NCBI GenBank assembly: GCA_012862575.1 | Contig: BLSF01000029.1 | Span: forward strand, 186,001 to 250,000 | Reading direction: 5' to 3' | Origin: Parietichytrium sp. I65-24A | Taxonomy: Eukaryota > Sar > Bigyra > Thraustochytrida > Thraustochytriidae | DNA length: 64,000 bases | Shown: positions 29,039 to 38,820 of the stretch, one piece after another | Layout of the letters: every line of letters starts with the position of its first letter | How positions within the stretch are numbered: position 1 is the stretch's first letter | Translations under genes and position numbers: made by a program | Notes under the pieces: generated by a model | Databases searched by the model: none | What the model was told of the DNA's origin: nothing | What the model saw: the letters and a program-made list of their open reading frames with translations, nothing else

Positions 29039-32000
29039 ATGAGAATATGGCGGAGACCCGCGAGAGATTGGTTCCCTTCCAGTTCTGCTGCCACAGCCGA
29101 TGCCAAAGCCAATGCCAATGCCAATGCTATTGTCGCTGATTCCAATGCCAATGCTGATGCCAATGCCAATGCTGATGCTGCCAGTCGACACAATGGAAAC
29201 GGGTCAAATGGATCGCCAGAACGTGGGGGAGAGCAGCAAGGAGAGGCGGGAGGATGTGGCGAGAGAGACGGAGATGAAGAGCGTGGTGCGTGGTTGGAGC
29301 TTCCGGCGCCATGGTTCGAAGATGACATGACAGGGGCCGTAGAACTTCACAAGTCTTTTCGCGGGGCTGGAGACGTCAAGGAGGTCGTTGTGCAAGAACA
29401 TCGCGTGCTCGTTTGGATCGAGTTTCGGAGGAAACCAGCCGCAGCAAGACCGGAGGCAGAGAAAGGGACTGATGATGCGAATGCAGATATGAAAGCCGCA
29501 GCTAACGAGTCCAGTATGAAAGAAGCTGCAAGTGAAGCTGTACTGCAAAACTCGGAAAAGCCCAAACCAACGCGCACTGGGTGGGGGGCCGGATCAAGGG
29601 TGCGAACGCGCGACAGATTCTCTTGCTTTGTGAGTTGGCTTGTGGAACGGCTTGGATCCGACCATCTGCGCCACGGCTCTGGAGTTTTAGACGTGGCCGG
29701 AGGCAAAGGCGACTTGGCGTTCAGACTTGTCAACTATTGCAGGGTGCCTACAACCATCGTTGACCCGAGACCAATGGACGTCTCCAGAATGCTCAAGCTG
29801 CTCACGAGGAAGCAGATCAAGAGGCTCTTGGCTGAAAGCCCGGGCTCTGGCGCGGAGCGAATCGTAAAAGTGCCCATGCCAAATCACATCAGGTGCTACT
29901 TTTGGCACCCCCTCCAGCTTGAACCTGAGACGGGGCATGCGACTCAGGCGCACTATGCCGGGGAGGAGCTTGAAAACTCGCTGCAGGAGCGGCTCAAGTT
30001 GGCTGGTGCATTACAAACTTGTTCGGCAATTGTAGGGATGCATTCAGACCAAGCGACGGAGCCAATCGTCGATTTTGGGCTGGAGCTCTTGAAACCGTTT
30101 GCTACGGTGCCGTGCTGCGTGTTTCCCAACTTTTTCCAACACCGCCAGCACATACGAAAGTATTCCGAGTTTGTAGAATTTCTGGTCAAGAAAGACGAGA
30201 GCAAAATCAGGCGAGAGACCCTGCCCTTCGCTGGGCGCAATGACGTAATCTTTGCGAATTTCGAAAGGATATCAGAAGCGGTGATGGATATCAACGCCGA
30301 GAGGTCAGAAAATCCTGTCAACTCCGGGTCTCTAGTGGCAGATCGAAATCTTCACGGCTCTGAAGACACCGTGCGAACAGGCAGCTTCGATGCCGAGGAA
30401 CCCGAAGTTGACCTGACCGCGAACGTAGCCAAAAATGTAAGTACCAGCAATCCTTCATCGAGTCTTAAAGAGACGAAAAAGCAATACGAAGACAACTGCC
30501 GCCCAAACTATGCACATGCTGACGGTATTATCATTCCCTCCTGGTCACCTTTAGCAAAGCATCTAATAGAGTCGGGCGAAGATCATGGTGACTTGTATGA
30601 CTGCCTTGAATCTGTACTCGCTGCATGTTCGCAGGCTGACAACATCGACAGTGCGCCACCAGTGGAGACCACGACCCCATCTCCTGTGAAACGCCAAGAT
30701 CCACCGCTAAGCGACGCAAGTCAGTACCCTAAAGAGTTCACGTTGCCGACGATGCTGAAGGACGACTTTTCACGGGCCCCTTCGCAGCTCTCGAGACCAG
30801 CCAAATTCACAAGCTGGGCTGTTCTGGTTTTGGTTCTTGCTTGGTTACCCTCCAAAGACTACCGGTGGATCTCTTTCCTGATTTCGTTTGGAGTCGTTGC
30901 GGTAATAGCGCTGGACAGTTCTTTAACCATCGATGCGCGCTTGCAACATCGTATATTCGAGGTCGAGAGAATCCTCGTTAGGGCTAGAAGGGTAATTCGC
31001 CTCTGCGAGCTGGCCAAGCGCGGGTATAGAATCGACTCGCGCCAGCTTCCGCCAATAACACGGATTGAGAGCAACGATGTACTAAAGCAAGGCACACGAG
31101 CTATCTTGGAATGTGTCCCTCTTCGCCTAAGCCTTGCCATGTCTGTCCAAATGGCCTGCAATGCGTTTGCTGTTCCTGGCAGTCCGACACCCTCCGCGCT
31201 TCTAGGAGGTACGGAGGTGCCTCTTCTTGCGGAACTGGACGAAATGCTCCAGACCTACGCAAAAAGGCGTTCACAGTACTTTTCTTGTGTCTCAGGTATG
31301 CAGCTCTCTACAAAACGGGAGACCTATGCGAGACTAGAAACTGCGCAGTACCATTTGATGGAATCTTTGAGTCAAGCAAATGGTTCGATCGACTCTCCAG
31401 AGGCCGTTCCTGTACAATCTACTAAACATTTGAGGAAATCAAAACATGGCGGAACTGAACATCAGCACATGCAAAATCTAGTGTCTCACACGCATCGTCT
31501 TTATCTCTCGTTGTTTTCAGCTCAACAAAAGCTTCAGACCGACAGCTATGACCCCGAGAAGTGGGTGAATGATCACGTCGAGAAACTACAAAAGCTGGTG
31601 GAAGATAACTTTGCGGACGTGAAGCGCGATCTCGAGGCATTACGGCGTCTGCGACAGAAAACTCGCACTGGCAAAAACTTTCAAGAAGAGCGCATTGATG
31701 ATGAGGACAATTCCGACATTGCAGACTTGCCGACTGAAGAAGGACCGGTGTACCGTGAAAAAGAACTACCGGCGATAACCGAGGTATATCAGGGTATTGT
31801 CACAACCGAAGACGCGGAAAGGTGGGCCAAAAAGAAGAAAGGGTCCTCCTGGACTGAGATGCCAGAAGAAACACCTGCAACCGAAGACATGTTTAGTGAG
31901 CTGATGGAGATCTTGAATACAAACCACGCCAAGCTCGCCCCGGAACGTGTTGTCCGTGGTCAGGAACATCAAAATCTGTTTGACGAAGAGCCTCAATCGA

Positions 32001-32266
32001 CCACCACGCCTGCAGACATCGCTCAACTAGATAGCGAAAAGAATCAGGAGAACTTTGCTTGCCAAGACTTTGCCCCACAACAAGCTCTATTCGGGGAGCT
32101 GTCGCAGATGATGCTGGCTGGACGCATTAGGGACTCGGGCAACAAAGAAGAAGTATTCCATAGCGATTCAGAATCCGATTCAGAGTCTGACAAAGACGGT
32201 CCTCATTTGAGCGTGCCGTTTACGCAATTGTTTGATGTCGTTGCCCATGGAAAGGCAAATGATTGA
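29039..32266 (+). CDS. SAM methyltransferase-like domain fused to vezatin-like membrane region
   Basis: 1,075 residues from ATG 29039 (the frame upstream is open only from a GTG). Order: a low-complexity N-terminus with an (AN)n run from a GCCAAT hexamer repeat; a methyltransferase-like domain at about 190-420 with motif I VLDVAGGKGDLA near 216, then DPRPMD, GMHSDQAT near 334 and VPCCVFPNFF; a disordered linker; a two-helix hairpin at about 590-625 (SWAVLVLVLAWL and WISFLISFGVVAVIAL); and a region to about 770 resembling vezatin/Inp2 proteins (RVIRLCELAKRGYRIDSRQL then PPITRIES). The C-terminal third is acidic and coiled-coil prone. Vezatin-type proteins tether myosin at membranes. Fusion to a methyltransferase is not something I know. 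No break in the reading frame separates the halves. Confidence 0.65.
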   Translation: MRIWRRPARDWFPSSSAATADAKANANANAIVADSNANADANANADAASRHNGNGSNGSPERGGEQQGEAGGCGERDGDEERGAWLELPAPWFEDDMTGAVELHKSFRGAGDVKEVVVQEHRVLVWIEFRRKPAAARPEAEKGTDDANADMKAAANESSMKEAASEAVLQNSEKPKPTRTGWGAGSRVRTRDRFSCFVSWLVERLGSDHLRHGSGVLDVAGGKGDLAFRLVNYCRVPTTIVDPRPMDVSRMLKLLTRKQIKRLLAESPGSGAERIVKVPMPNHIRCYFWHPLQLEPETGHATQAHYAGEELENSLQERLKLAGALQTCSAIVGMHSDQATEPIVDFGLELLKPFATVPCCVFPNFFQHRQHIRKYSEFVEFLVKKDESKIRRETLPFAGRNDVIFANFERISEAVMDINAERSENPVNSGSLVADRNLHGSEDTVRTGSFDAEEPEVDLTANVAKNVSTSNPSSSLKETKKQYEDNCRPNYAHADGIIIPSWSPLAKHLIESGEDHGDLYDCLESVLAACSQADNIDSAPPVETTTPSPVKRQDPPLSDASQYPKEFTLPTMLKDDFSRAPSQLSRPAKFTSWAVLVLVLAWLPSKDYRWISFLISFGVVAVIALDSSLTIDARLQHRIFEVERILVRARRVIRLCELAKRGYRIDSRQLPPITRIESNDVLKQGTRAILECVPLRLSLAMSVQMACNAFAVPGSPTPSALLGGTEVPLLAELDEMLQTYAKRRSQYFSCVSGMQLSTKRETYARLETAQYHLMESLSQANGSIDSPEAVPVQSTKHLRKSKHGGTEHQHMQNLVSHTHRLYLSLFSAQQKLQTDSYDPEKWVNDHVEKLQKLVEDNFADVKRDLEALRRLRQKTRTGKNFQEERIDDEDNSDIADLPTEEGPVYREKELPAITEVYQGIVTTEDAERWAKKKKGSSWTEMPEETPATEDMFSELMEILNTNHAKLAPERVVRGQEHQNLFDEEPQSTTTPADIAQLDSEKNQENFACQDFAPQQALFGELSQMMLAGRIRDSGNKEEVFHSDSESDSESDKDGPHLSVPFTQLFDVVAHGKAND

Positions 32267-32471
32267 AAGCGGCAAATGTCCGAATCTTTTTTTCAAGACA
32301 GAGCAAGCTCTTTCCAAGGAGCGTCGCGCGAGGAAATGATAGCTGGTTCACACCCAGGACGAGAAAAAAATGATCAAACTTGTTCATATTGAAGATAAAA
32401 GAGAATCAAACCACGTTGATCTAGTTAACAGAGTCTTTTGTCTTGGACGGATTGGAGGCAATAGAAGAGTA
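32267..32471. other. Short convergent spacer
   Basis: 205 bp between the stop codons of two convergent genes. No feature is visible beyond shared 3' UTR. Confidence 0.6.
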
Positions 32472-35072
32472 TCAGTCGTCGTAATCGTTCTTCTGATACA
32501 GATATATCTCGCGGATGTCTTCCTTGTTGTAATTCCGCTTGCAAGTAGGGCATTTGCGATTTCTCTTCGCTAGGTTTTCCTCAAGAGCTTTCCGAGAAAA
32601 CATGTGGCAACATTTAATGATGATTGAGTCCTTCCAATACTCACTGCGTAGTGGGCATCTCAGCGCATTCTCCATCATTGTGGTTCGGTAATCTACTTGG
32701 CTCGGGTCTAACATAGCGGACGTTTTGGCCTTCTCCAGCCGCTTTTTCAACTTCTTCTTCTCCTCCTCTGCGCGGTCCCTAGCAAATACGGCATCTTCCT
32801 TTGCGGTTCTAAACTCTTTATTGCTCTTTTCCAGATCTTGCAGCTTTGTGAGGTTTTGAGCCGCATTCGCCTCGAGAGACTCGAGTGTCTTTTTCAAAGC
32901 CTCATTTTCGCTCCCAACCAATGCAAATCGAATTTGTGCTGTCTTGGCCAGGCCCTCCGCAGAACGCGAAGCTTCAAGAGCGGACTCAAGCCTCTTTTCG
33001 AGATTCTCAAAATCCGCGTCAGCTGCGAGCCGAATCTTCTTTTCCTCTTCTAACTCCTTTTTCAAAAGCTTGAGCTGATTTTTCATTTTCATGGACTGCT
33101 CGTTCAATTCCACAACTTTGCCTCCCCACCGTTTCACCTCCACATCCTTCTCCTCAACGCGCTTAAGCAGGCGAACGTTCTGTTCTGTGTTGGTTTTCAG
33201 CGCCTCGGACACCTGCTGAATCTCGGTGATGAGCGCATCTGCGTATGCGTTGGCGGCTTTCAGCTCCTCCCTTGCAGCAGCAAGATCAGCTTCCAGCATG
33301 GCATTTTCTTGTTTGGCCTTTTCGGCCGGCCAAGTCTTCGCCAGCAGATCTTCCAGCCGCTTGCGCATTTCGACTGCTGTGGGGGATTCGCGCAACCGCA
33401 CGAGCTCTTCGCTTAACCTCTTTTTCTCCAGCTCGAGACTCTCCACCACGATTCGATATTCATTAGACTTTTCCTCGGCGCGCAAAAGAGTTTTCAATTC
33501 TGTGCGCGCTGATTCCAGCTTTGTGCGCAAGGTTCCAATCGCCCCATCCCTTTCCATGATGGACTTGAGAAGGTCCTCTTCGCGAGCAACCAGGTTCTTA
33601 GAGGCGGTGTTCTCGAACTCAAAGAGCGCTTTCTTCGCCTCTGCAGCTAGCTTTTGTGCTTGTGCAGCTTCCTGCTGTGAACGATTGAGGTCGGCTTGAA
33701 GGCGACAGTACTCTTCCTTAATCTTGTTCATCCCTTCCTCGTCGAGGGCTTGCCCTGCCATCGCAGCGACCGGAAGGCCGTCTTGAGAGGTCAACTCCGG
33801 CTTTGGAGGCTCGACGGGGGTGGCTCGCAGTGTCTCTAGTTCTTGCAAGAGAGCTTTCTTCTCGGAAATATGCTTTTCCACTTCTGCGAGGCGATCAGCG
33901 GCAAGTTTTTCCATTTGCTGCAGCTCGCCAGAGTCGACCTTTTCGCCTTCTTCCTTGATCGCGGCGTGCGAAGAATTCTGCTTTCCTTGCGCTTCGTTTG
34001 TCGGGCCATTTTCTCCTGCTGAAACTCCGTTTTGGCTTGCCAAAGGCGGTCTGTTGACTGGGAGACCCATCTTGTCCACCATTGCAACAATCTCCGTCGC
34101 GTTCAGGGCTTCAGAGCACACAGCGGCAAGCCGACGCTGCATCACATCTCTCTCGTTGCAGACATCTTCATATCGAATGAAAAGGTCGCGTATCTGGTCT
34201 CGGAGGCTTTGCAAGCGATCCACATATAAGGCGCACTCAGATTCGGCTTTTCGCAGCTTTAACTTGAGAGAGACCGAGTCTTCGTTCTGGTTTAGAATTC
34301 TCTTCACGACTTCTTCAGTAACACCGCCTTCGCTTTTCAAAATAGTTTCGTTGATCTTGCGAAGCAAGGCAAGCATCAGGTTTACGTGCTTGGATGTCTG
34401 CTCGTCCACCAATTTGGGAACATTCGAGAGCGACTTTTCGAGGGCTTTTCGAGCCCTCGCGCGGTCGTCCAAGTCTTTGCCACCGTCTTCGTCCTCGTCG
34501 TCGTCTTCTTCTTCAGCCTCATAGGTGGCATCGTCCGGGATGAGCCCTGCTGCATTTTTTAAAATTCTTCTGTGCAAGTCAATGCCGTACATCTGCTCGA
34601 TAAAATCCTTTCCGCTCTTGGCTCTGTCACTGTCCGCTGCAGTGCCGTTTTCCTCGGAGTCCCCCTCAACGCTAGACAAACTAGCGATTTGCTGAAGGGA
34701 TTCGTCTCGCTTGCCAAGAATCTCCATCGCCGACTTGATAAACTCTTCCATTGACCTGTTTACAGAGCTGAGGCAGCCGTTCACGTTGGCTTTGTGTTTT
34801 TCAAGAAAGGCAGCTTGATCTTTTGCGCGCTTGAGCTTTGACCGAAGTCGTTTCGCCATCACAGCCAACTCGCGGTTTTTGTGCACGAGAACATCTGCAG
34901 ACGACGACACGGCGGGCAGATCCGGAGCGGGATTGAACTTTTTGCGCTTTTTGCGGGTTTTATCGACGCCTTCAGCAGACTTGATCGTACTCTCCCCCAT
35001 CTCTGCGTCCGCGTTGGCCTCCTCGCCCTCGACAGCGGACGACGAAGTCGATCCATCAAGCTTCCGCTTCAT
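32472..35072 (-). CDS. BRE1: BRE1-like E3 ubiquitin ligase (histone H2B) with a half-RING
   Basis: 866 residues from ATG. A basic nuclear-type N-terminus (KTRKKRKKF) is followed by some 700 residues of heptad-rich coiled coil, then a C-terminal RING-like module ending RKCPTCKRNYNKEDIREIYL, the diagnostic BRE1 tail. BRE1 works with RAD6 to monoubiquitinate H2B during transcription. In the RING, ligands 3, 4, 7 and 8 (Cys821, His823, Cys841, Cys844) are present. Of ligands 1, 2, 5 and 6 only Cys806 remains; positions 2, 5 and 6 are Arg809, Ser826 and Ala829. So the second zinc site is intact and the first is lost. The fold may be kept by other contacts, as in SP-RING or U-box domains. Confidence 0.85.
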   Translation of the reverse strand: MKRKLDGSTSSSAVEGEEANADAEMGESTIKSAEGVDKTRKKRKKFNPAPDLPAVSSSADVLVHKNRELAVMAKRLRSKLKRAKDQAAFLEKHKANVNGCLSSVNRSMEEFIKSAMEILGKRDESLQQIASLSSVEGDSEENGTAADSDRAKSGKDFIEQMYGIDLHRRILKNAAGLIPDDATYEAEEEDDDEDEDGGKDLDDRARARKALEKSLSNVPKLVDEQTSKHVNLMLALLRKINETILKSEGGVTEEVVKRILNQNEDSVSLKLKLRKAESECALYVDRLQSLRDQIRDLFIRYEDVCNERDVMQRRLAAVCSEALNATEIVAMVDKMGLPVNRPPLASQNGVSAGENGPTNEAQGKQNSSHAAIKEEGEKVDSGELQQMEKLAADRLAEVEKHISEKKALLQELETLRATPVEPPKPELTSQDGLPVAAMAGQALDEEGMNKIKEEYCRLQADLNRSQQEAAQAQKLAAEAKKALFEFENTASKNLVAREEDLLKSIMERDGAIGTLRTKLESARTELKTLLRAEEKSNEYRIVVESLELEKKRLSEELVRLRESPTAVEMRKRLEDLLAKTWPAEKAKQENAMLEADLAAAREELKAANAYADALITEIQQVSEALKTNTEQNVRLLKRVEEKDVEVKRWGGKVVELNEQSMKMKNQLKLLKKELEEEKKIRLAADADFENLEKRLESALEASRSAEGLAKTAQIRFALVGSENEALKKTLESLEANAAQNLTKLQDLEKSNKEFRTAKEDAVFARDRAEEEKKKLKKRLEKAKTSAMLDPSQVDYRTTMMENALRCPLRSEYWKDSIIIKCCHMFSRKALEENLAKRNRKCPTCKRNYNKEDIREIYLYQKNDYDD

Positions 35073-36421
35073 ATTTTCAGGTGGTCCAAGTCAGCACAAC
35101 TTGTCACTCTCCTTGACTGTGTCGCAAGAACGATATTGCAAAAGTCAATTTTCAGCTATAATCTCTACCCACTTCACCCTCGGCTCAGCATTCAGACCAT
35201 CCGCACAAATGCCAAAAGTGCAGAATTCAGAACGGTCTTCCGTGGCGCCGTAATCCAACCAGTGGTGGGAGCGCCGCCGGATACAATCCAGTGCGCGACT
35301 ATTTGCAATCGAAGATCGTGCTCGATATGGGCTCTTGACACACTCAACACTCAGTCACGCGACGTCTGGCGTGCAAAGATCAGCGACGCCTTCTACCAAT
35401 CGATCCTCCTCAAACTACCTCGCCACCTACACAAAGCCGTCCCAGCCGCAGCTCTGACGAACAACTGTTCCACCGTAGAGAGACTTCCCCAATTAGCGGA
35501 ATGCGCGGATCTTGTGCTTCGACCGAGCTCTTCAACGCCGGCCGGAGCGCCCTTCAACTCCGCGACTCTGTGTGGATATGTGTGGATACTGCCACACACG
35601 GATGCACCCTATTCTCCCGAGCCGGCCGCACGCTCTGCGCAAGCGTTCGCGAACGTTCGTAGCCACCCGACCCCCTACCCGACGGGCGTTTCCCAGCCAA
35701 CTGAATACTGGTGTCCTGCAGATCGGACCTGCAAAAGCGTTGCACGTGGTAACTGCGCGTTCTCTGGATGCTCAGTACTGAGTACTCTGCCTTTCGATTC
35801 TTTCGATTCTCGATCATCGATTTTGTTGTTCTGTTGATTTGAAAGGCCAGTGCAGCCACGCCCAAGTCCGCGATCTGCGTAGAGCGTGCACCGAGGGGAC
35901 ACTGGGCCACGCACTGGGCGAGCGTTCGCGTGCTCGCGAACTCTTCGCTCGGGACTGCGAGGGATGGACGGTGGCGGAGGGCTAGTGTGCGGATAGGAGG
36001 TTGGGGTAGAGCCTCGAGTGGCGTTCCTTCCTGTTCTTTCGTTGAAGGATGGAATGGAATCGGGAATGGACTGGCCATGACACATGACATGACATGACAT
36101 GGATTGCAAGAAGCTATTGGAGTTTGAGTTTTCTGTGCAGGCAACCTCTGAAAAAAAAGGTTTGTTCTCTGCGTTTCTTCAAGTGTGCTCTTTCTCCTCT
36201 CGGCCAAGCTGAAAAGAAAGGTGGGAAAGGAGTTGGGGCTGTTTTCGTTGAAACTATATGTGCTTTTCAAGAAAGGTACTTTTTGGATTTGTGTGTTTTT
36301 ACATCATGAGTGAGCCCGATGGACATTTATTTGGGAACTAAAAAGTTGGGCCACTTTGAAAGAGCAGGGAAAGCGAGTTCCAGATCGAGGATCATGAATC
36401 CGGCTAGAGAGCTATTCGAAA
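35073..36421. other. Intergenic 1.35 kb, no gene recognised
   Basis: 5' flank of BRE1 and 3' flank of RPB8. Contains a CAGTACTGAGTACTC palindrome near 35770-35785 and a GACAT pentamer run near 36076-36100. Long frames overlap on both strands without protein-like motifs. Confidence 0.5.
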
Positions 36422-37003
36422 TTAGTCGCGTTCAGTGCGCTTCAACAGGCAATAAAGCTGACTATCAAGTTCAATGTTGTTCAAATTGCGCTGGTCCCCG
36501 ACCAGTTTCATGAGCATTCCTCCATACGACGCGTACAAGGCAATCCGATGCTCACCTTCATACTCGTACTTGAACACCTTCCCGTGCATGCCATAGTCAA
36601 ACTTGTCCAGCAGCGTGGGCTCTCCGCTCTGATTGTACACCTTGTTATCCGGTTTGCCTTCCATGTCGAGTGTGCTTGCCAGAGCCATCTGGACCCTCTC
36701 CTTTGCCTTGAGCGGGAACAACTGGCATTGCACATCGATCACGAGATCCATCTCAAAGGTGACTCCCTTCGCCACCACACGTGCCACTATTTCACCAGCC
36801 GCACAAGAGATACAAGGCACCCGTCAGCATAATCAGCATTCCCAGCAATCCGTCCGTACCGCCAGGCACTGTGCTACATGCAGCAGGCAGCACTCATTCC
36901 CCACCCTAGACTTACCATTGTAAAACTGCGTGGAAGACTTGCCTTTGGGGTTGATCTCCTCCACCTCAAAGGTGTCCTCGAACAGAATTCCGCTTTGAGC
37001 CAT
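36422..37003 (-). CDS. RPB8: RNA polymerases I, II and III shared subunit RPB8 (ABC14.5), two exons
   Basis: Exon 1 is 37003-36916 (29 codons plus one base, donor GTAAGT). The intron is 129 nt, ending in AATAG. Exon 2 is 36786-36422. The product is 150 residues, the usual length. Exon 1 gives MAQSGILFEDTFEVEEINPK, the canonical start (recalled human [20 protein letters not shown]). Across the junction the protein reads QFYNVARVVAKGVTFEMDL, in register with human KFDRVSRLHCESESFKMDL. The C-terminal OB-fold landmarks YGMHGKVFKYE, YASYGGMLMKL and LDSQLYCLLK follow. RPB8 is a structural subunit of all nuclear RNA polymerases. It faces RMT2 across 0.7 kb of divergent promoter sequence. Confidence 0.95.
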
Positions 37004-37704
37004 CCCTCTTGCTGCGCGATCCGCGTACGTTTGCAGGTAATAAAAATAACTTGCCCTCTCCCTTGATGGCTTTTCCGCCTCTCGAGCGACCTCCCAGTCT
37101 ACCAAATCTGGACGCAATCTCGCTCCTTCTTTCGCTCTCCTCTTCGCACGCTCGCACGCAGGCAACCACCGCCAGTCGGAGTCTTAAGGGAATTCTTTCG
37201 GATTTTGACTGATTGTTTTGATCGATTGATTGATTGATTGATTGATTGATTAATTGATTGATAGGTGAGGTGGACAGTCGATGTACTAATAATATGATTG
37301 ACTCTCAATACCAACCTGAAAGAGCTGCCCAAGCTCAAAAGTCTCAAAAGACCGCAAGTCAGAATCAATTGCATCCACTGTCCTCAAAGCTGCGGCTTTC
37401 GTCGGCGGCGATGAACCTTGAACACTGAACACTGAACACCATGCTTCAACAAACGACATCGTCGTTCGCATAAGCTCAGTTCACATTGTTCACATCTCAC
37501 TTCTCTCAATCACTCACTCACTCTGGTACTGACAGTGTGAGTACCTGGTACTGAGTACCACTCTGACTGCAAGTCTCTGTCTCTGTCTATCTCTGTCTGG
37601 TGTGCACCACCCATTCAAGCTCATTCTCAAGCTCCTTCGAGCCAGGTAGTTTTTTGGCGGTCCGCGAGAGCACAGTCAGAGCGGCTCTGTGGGAGGTTGG
37701 GAAG
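37004..37704. promoter_or_regulatory. Divergent region between RPB8 and RMT2
   Basis: 701 bp shared 5' region. It contains a TGAT/TTGA tetramer run (37223-37262), a TGAACAC heptamer array (37416-37440) and a GGTACTGAGTACC palindrome near 37547-37560. Confidence 0.55.
37416..37440. repeat. Heptamer array, CTGAACA type
   Basis: Three tandem TGAACAC units in the RPB8/RMT2 promoter region. Confidence 0.8.
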
Positions 37705-38820
37705 ATGTCCGAGGGAGAGGACAAGGCGGGAGCTGTGAGCGCAGGTGAGATGGAGGTGGAAGAGAGCGCGGACGTCACGGAGGAGACGCTAAGTCTGTGG
37801 GAGCTAAGCGGGCAAGAAGCTGCGCTGAGCGAGGAGACTCTGAATAGCATCGTTGGGCTGCTGGAGAAGGCGGACTCGAGCTACCAGGAGCCGTCAACGG
37901 GCACAAGCATTCTCATGCGAGCTGCGGCGAACAACCACGTCAAGCTCGTGGAGAAGCTCCTGGAAAGTGGCGCGCCGTGGAACGCGTTGGACCAGAGAGG
38001 GAAGTGCGCTGGGGAATATGCGCTGGACCGCGGGCACCAGGCGGTGGTGGACATTTTGGTCAACGCTGGCGTCCGTGCCGAGCTTGTTCTCGGCATGATA
38101 GAGTCGAAGGCGCTGGAACGCGGTCCTGCCGCGAATGAGGATTATCTTACCTCAAACGTGGAGTATACAGGTGATGAACAAAAACTGATGGATCAAGGCG
38201 GCGACGCTGTGATGATGGAATGGGAGAGGCCTTTGATGAAGGTACATGCCCAGGTCCTCTGTTGCCCAGACGGAGAGCTTACGAGCCCTGAGAGTGGCGG
38301 ATGCGAAAGACACATCGTGAATGTCGGTTTTGGGATGGGAATCTTCGATGGCTATGTTCAAGGCTTCGGAGCCAAGCAGCACACCATAATCGAAGCGCAT
38401 CCTGGTGTACACAAGCGAATGCTTGAGCTTGGCTGGGACAAAAAGCCTGGCGTAAGGATCCTCTTTGGCAGATGGCAAGACATGATGGACAAAATTGAAG
38501 ACGGTTCAGTGGATGGCGTGTTCTTTGACACATTCGGAGAACACTATTCGGACATGAAGGTTTTCCACAAGGAGATGGTGCGCGTGCTGCGGACAGGTGG
38601 GATCTACTCGTTCTTCAATGGGCTATGTCCTCGGAACATCTTCTTTCACGGCGTTGCGTGTCAAGTCGTGCAGCTTGAAATGGATGCTCTGGGGTTAAGT
38701 TGCGATTTTCACCAAGTGCCGGTGGAGGAGACCACCCACGAGGAAAGCACGTGGGATGGAGTAAAACGCCGCTACTGGTGGAGCGACACATATTACTTGC
38801 CTGTTTGTATAAAACGTTGA
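37705..38820 (+). CDS. RMT2: RMT2-type protein arginine delta-N-methyltransferase
   Basis: 371 residues from ATG 37705 (the frame upstream has only GTG). The acidic N-terminus leads to two ankyrin-like repeats (about 70-130, e.g. GTSILMRAAANNHVKLVEKL). A linker with DYLTSNVEYTGD and AVMMEWERPLMKVHA leads to the methyltransferase domain: HIVNVGFGMGIFDGYVQ at about 205, then IIEAHPGVHKRM, GVRILFGRWQD and DGVFFDTFGEHY. These are the signature blocks of RMT2, a guanidinoacetate methyltransferase relative that methylates the internal nitrogen of arginine, best known on ribosomal protein L12 in yeast. Ankyrin plus methyltransferase is the standard family layout. Single exon, divergent from RPB8. 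Confidence 0.92.
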   Translation: MSEGEDKAGAVSAGEMEVEESADVTEETLSLWELSGQEAALSEETLNSIVGLLEKADSSYQEPSTGTSILMRAAANNHVKLVEKLLESGAPWNALDQRGKCAGEYALDRGHQAVVDILVNAGVRAELVLGMIESKALERGPAANEDYLTSNVEYTGDEQKLMDQGGDAVMMEWERPLMKVHAQVLCCPDGELTSPESGGCERHIVNVGFGMGIFDGYVQGFGAKQHTIIEAHPGVHKRMLELGWDKKPGVRILFGRWQDMMDKIEDGSVDGVFFDTFGEHYSDMKVFHKEMVRVLRTGGIYSFFNGLCPRNIFFHGVACQVVQLEMDALGLSCDFHQVPVEETTHEESTWDGVKRRYWWSDTYYLPVCIKR

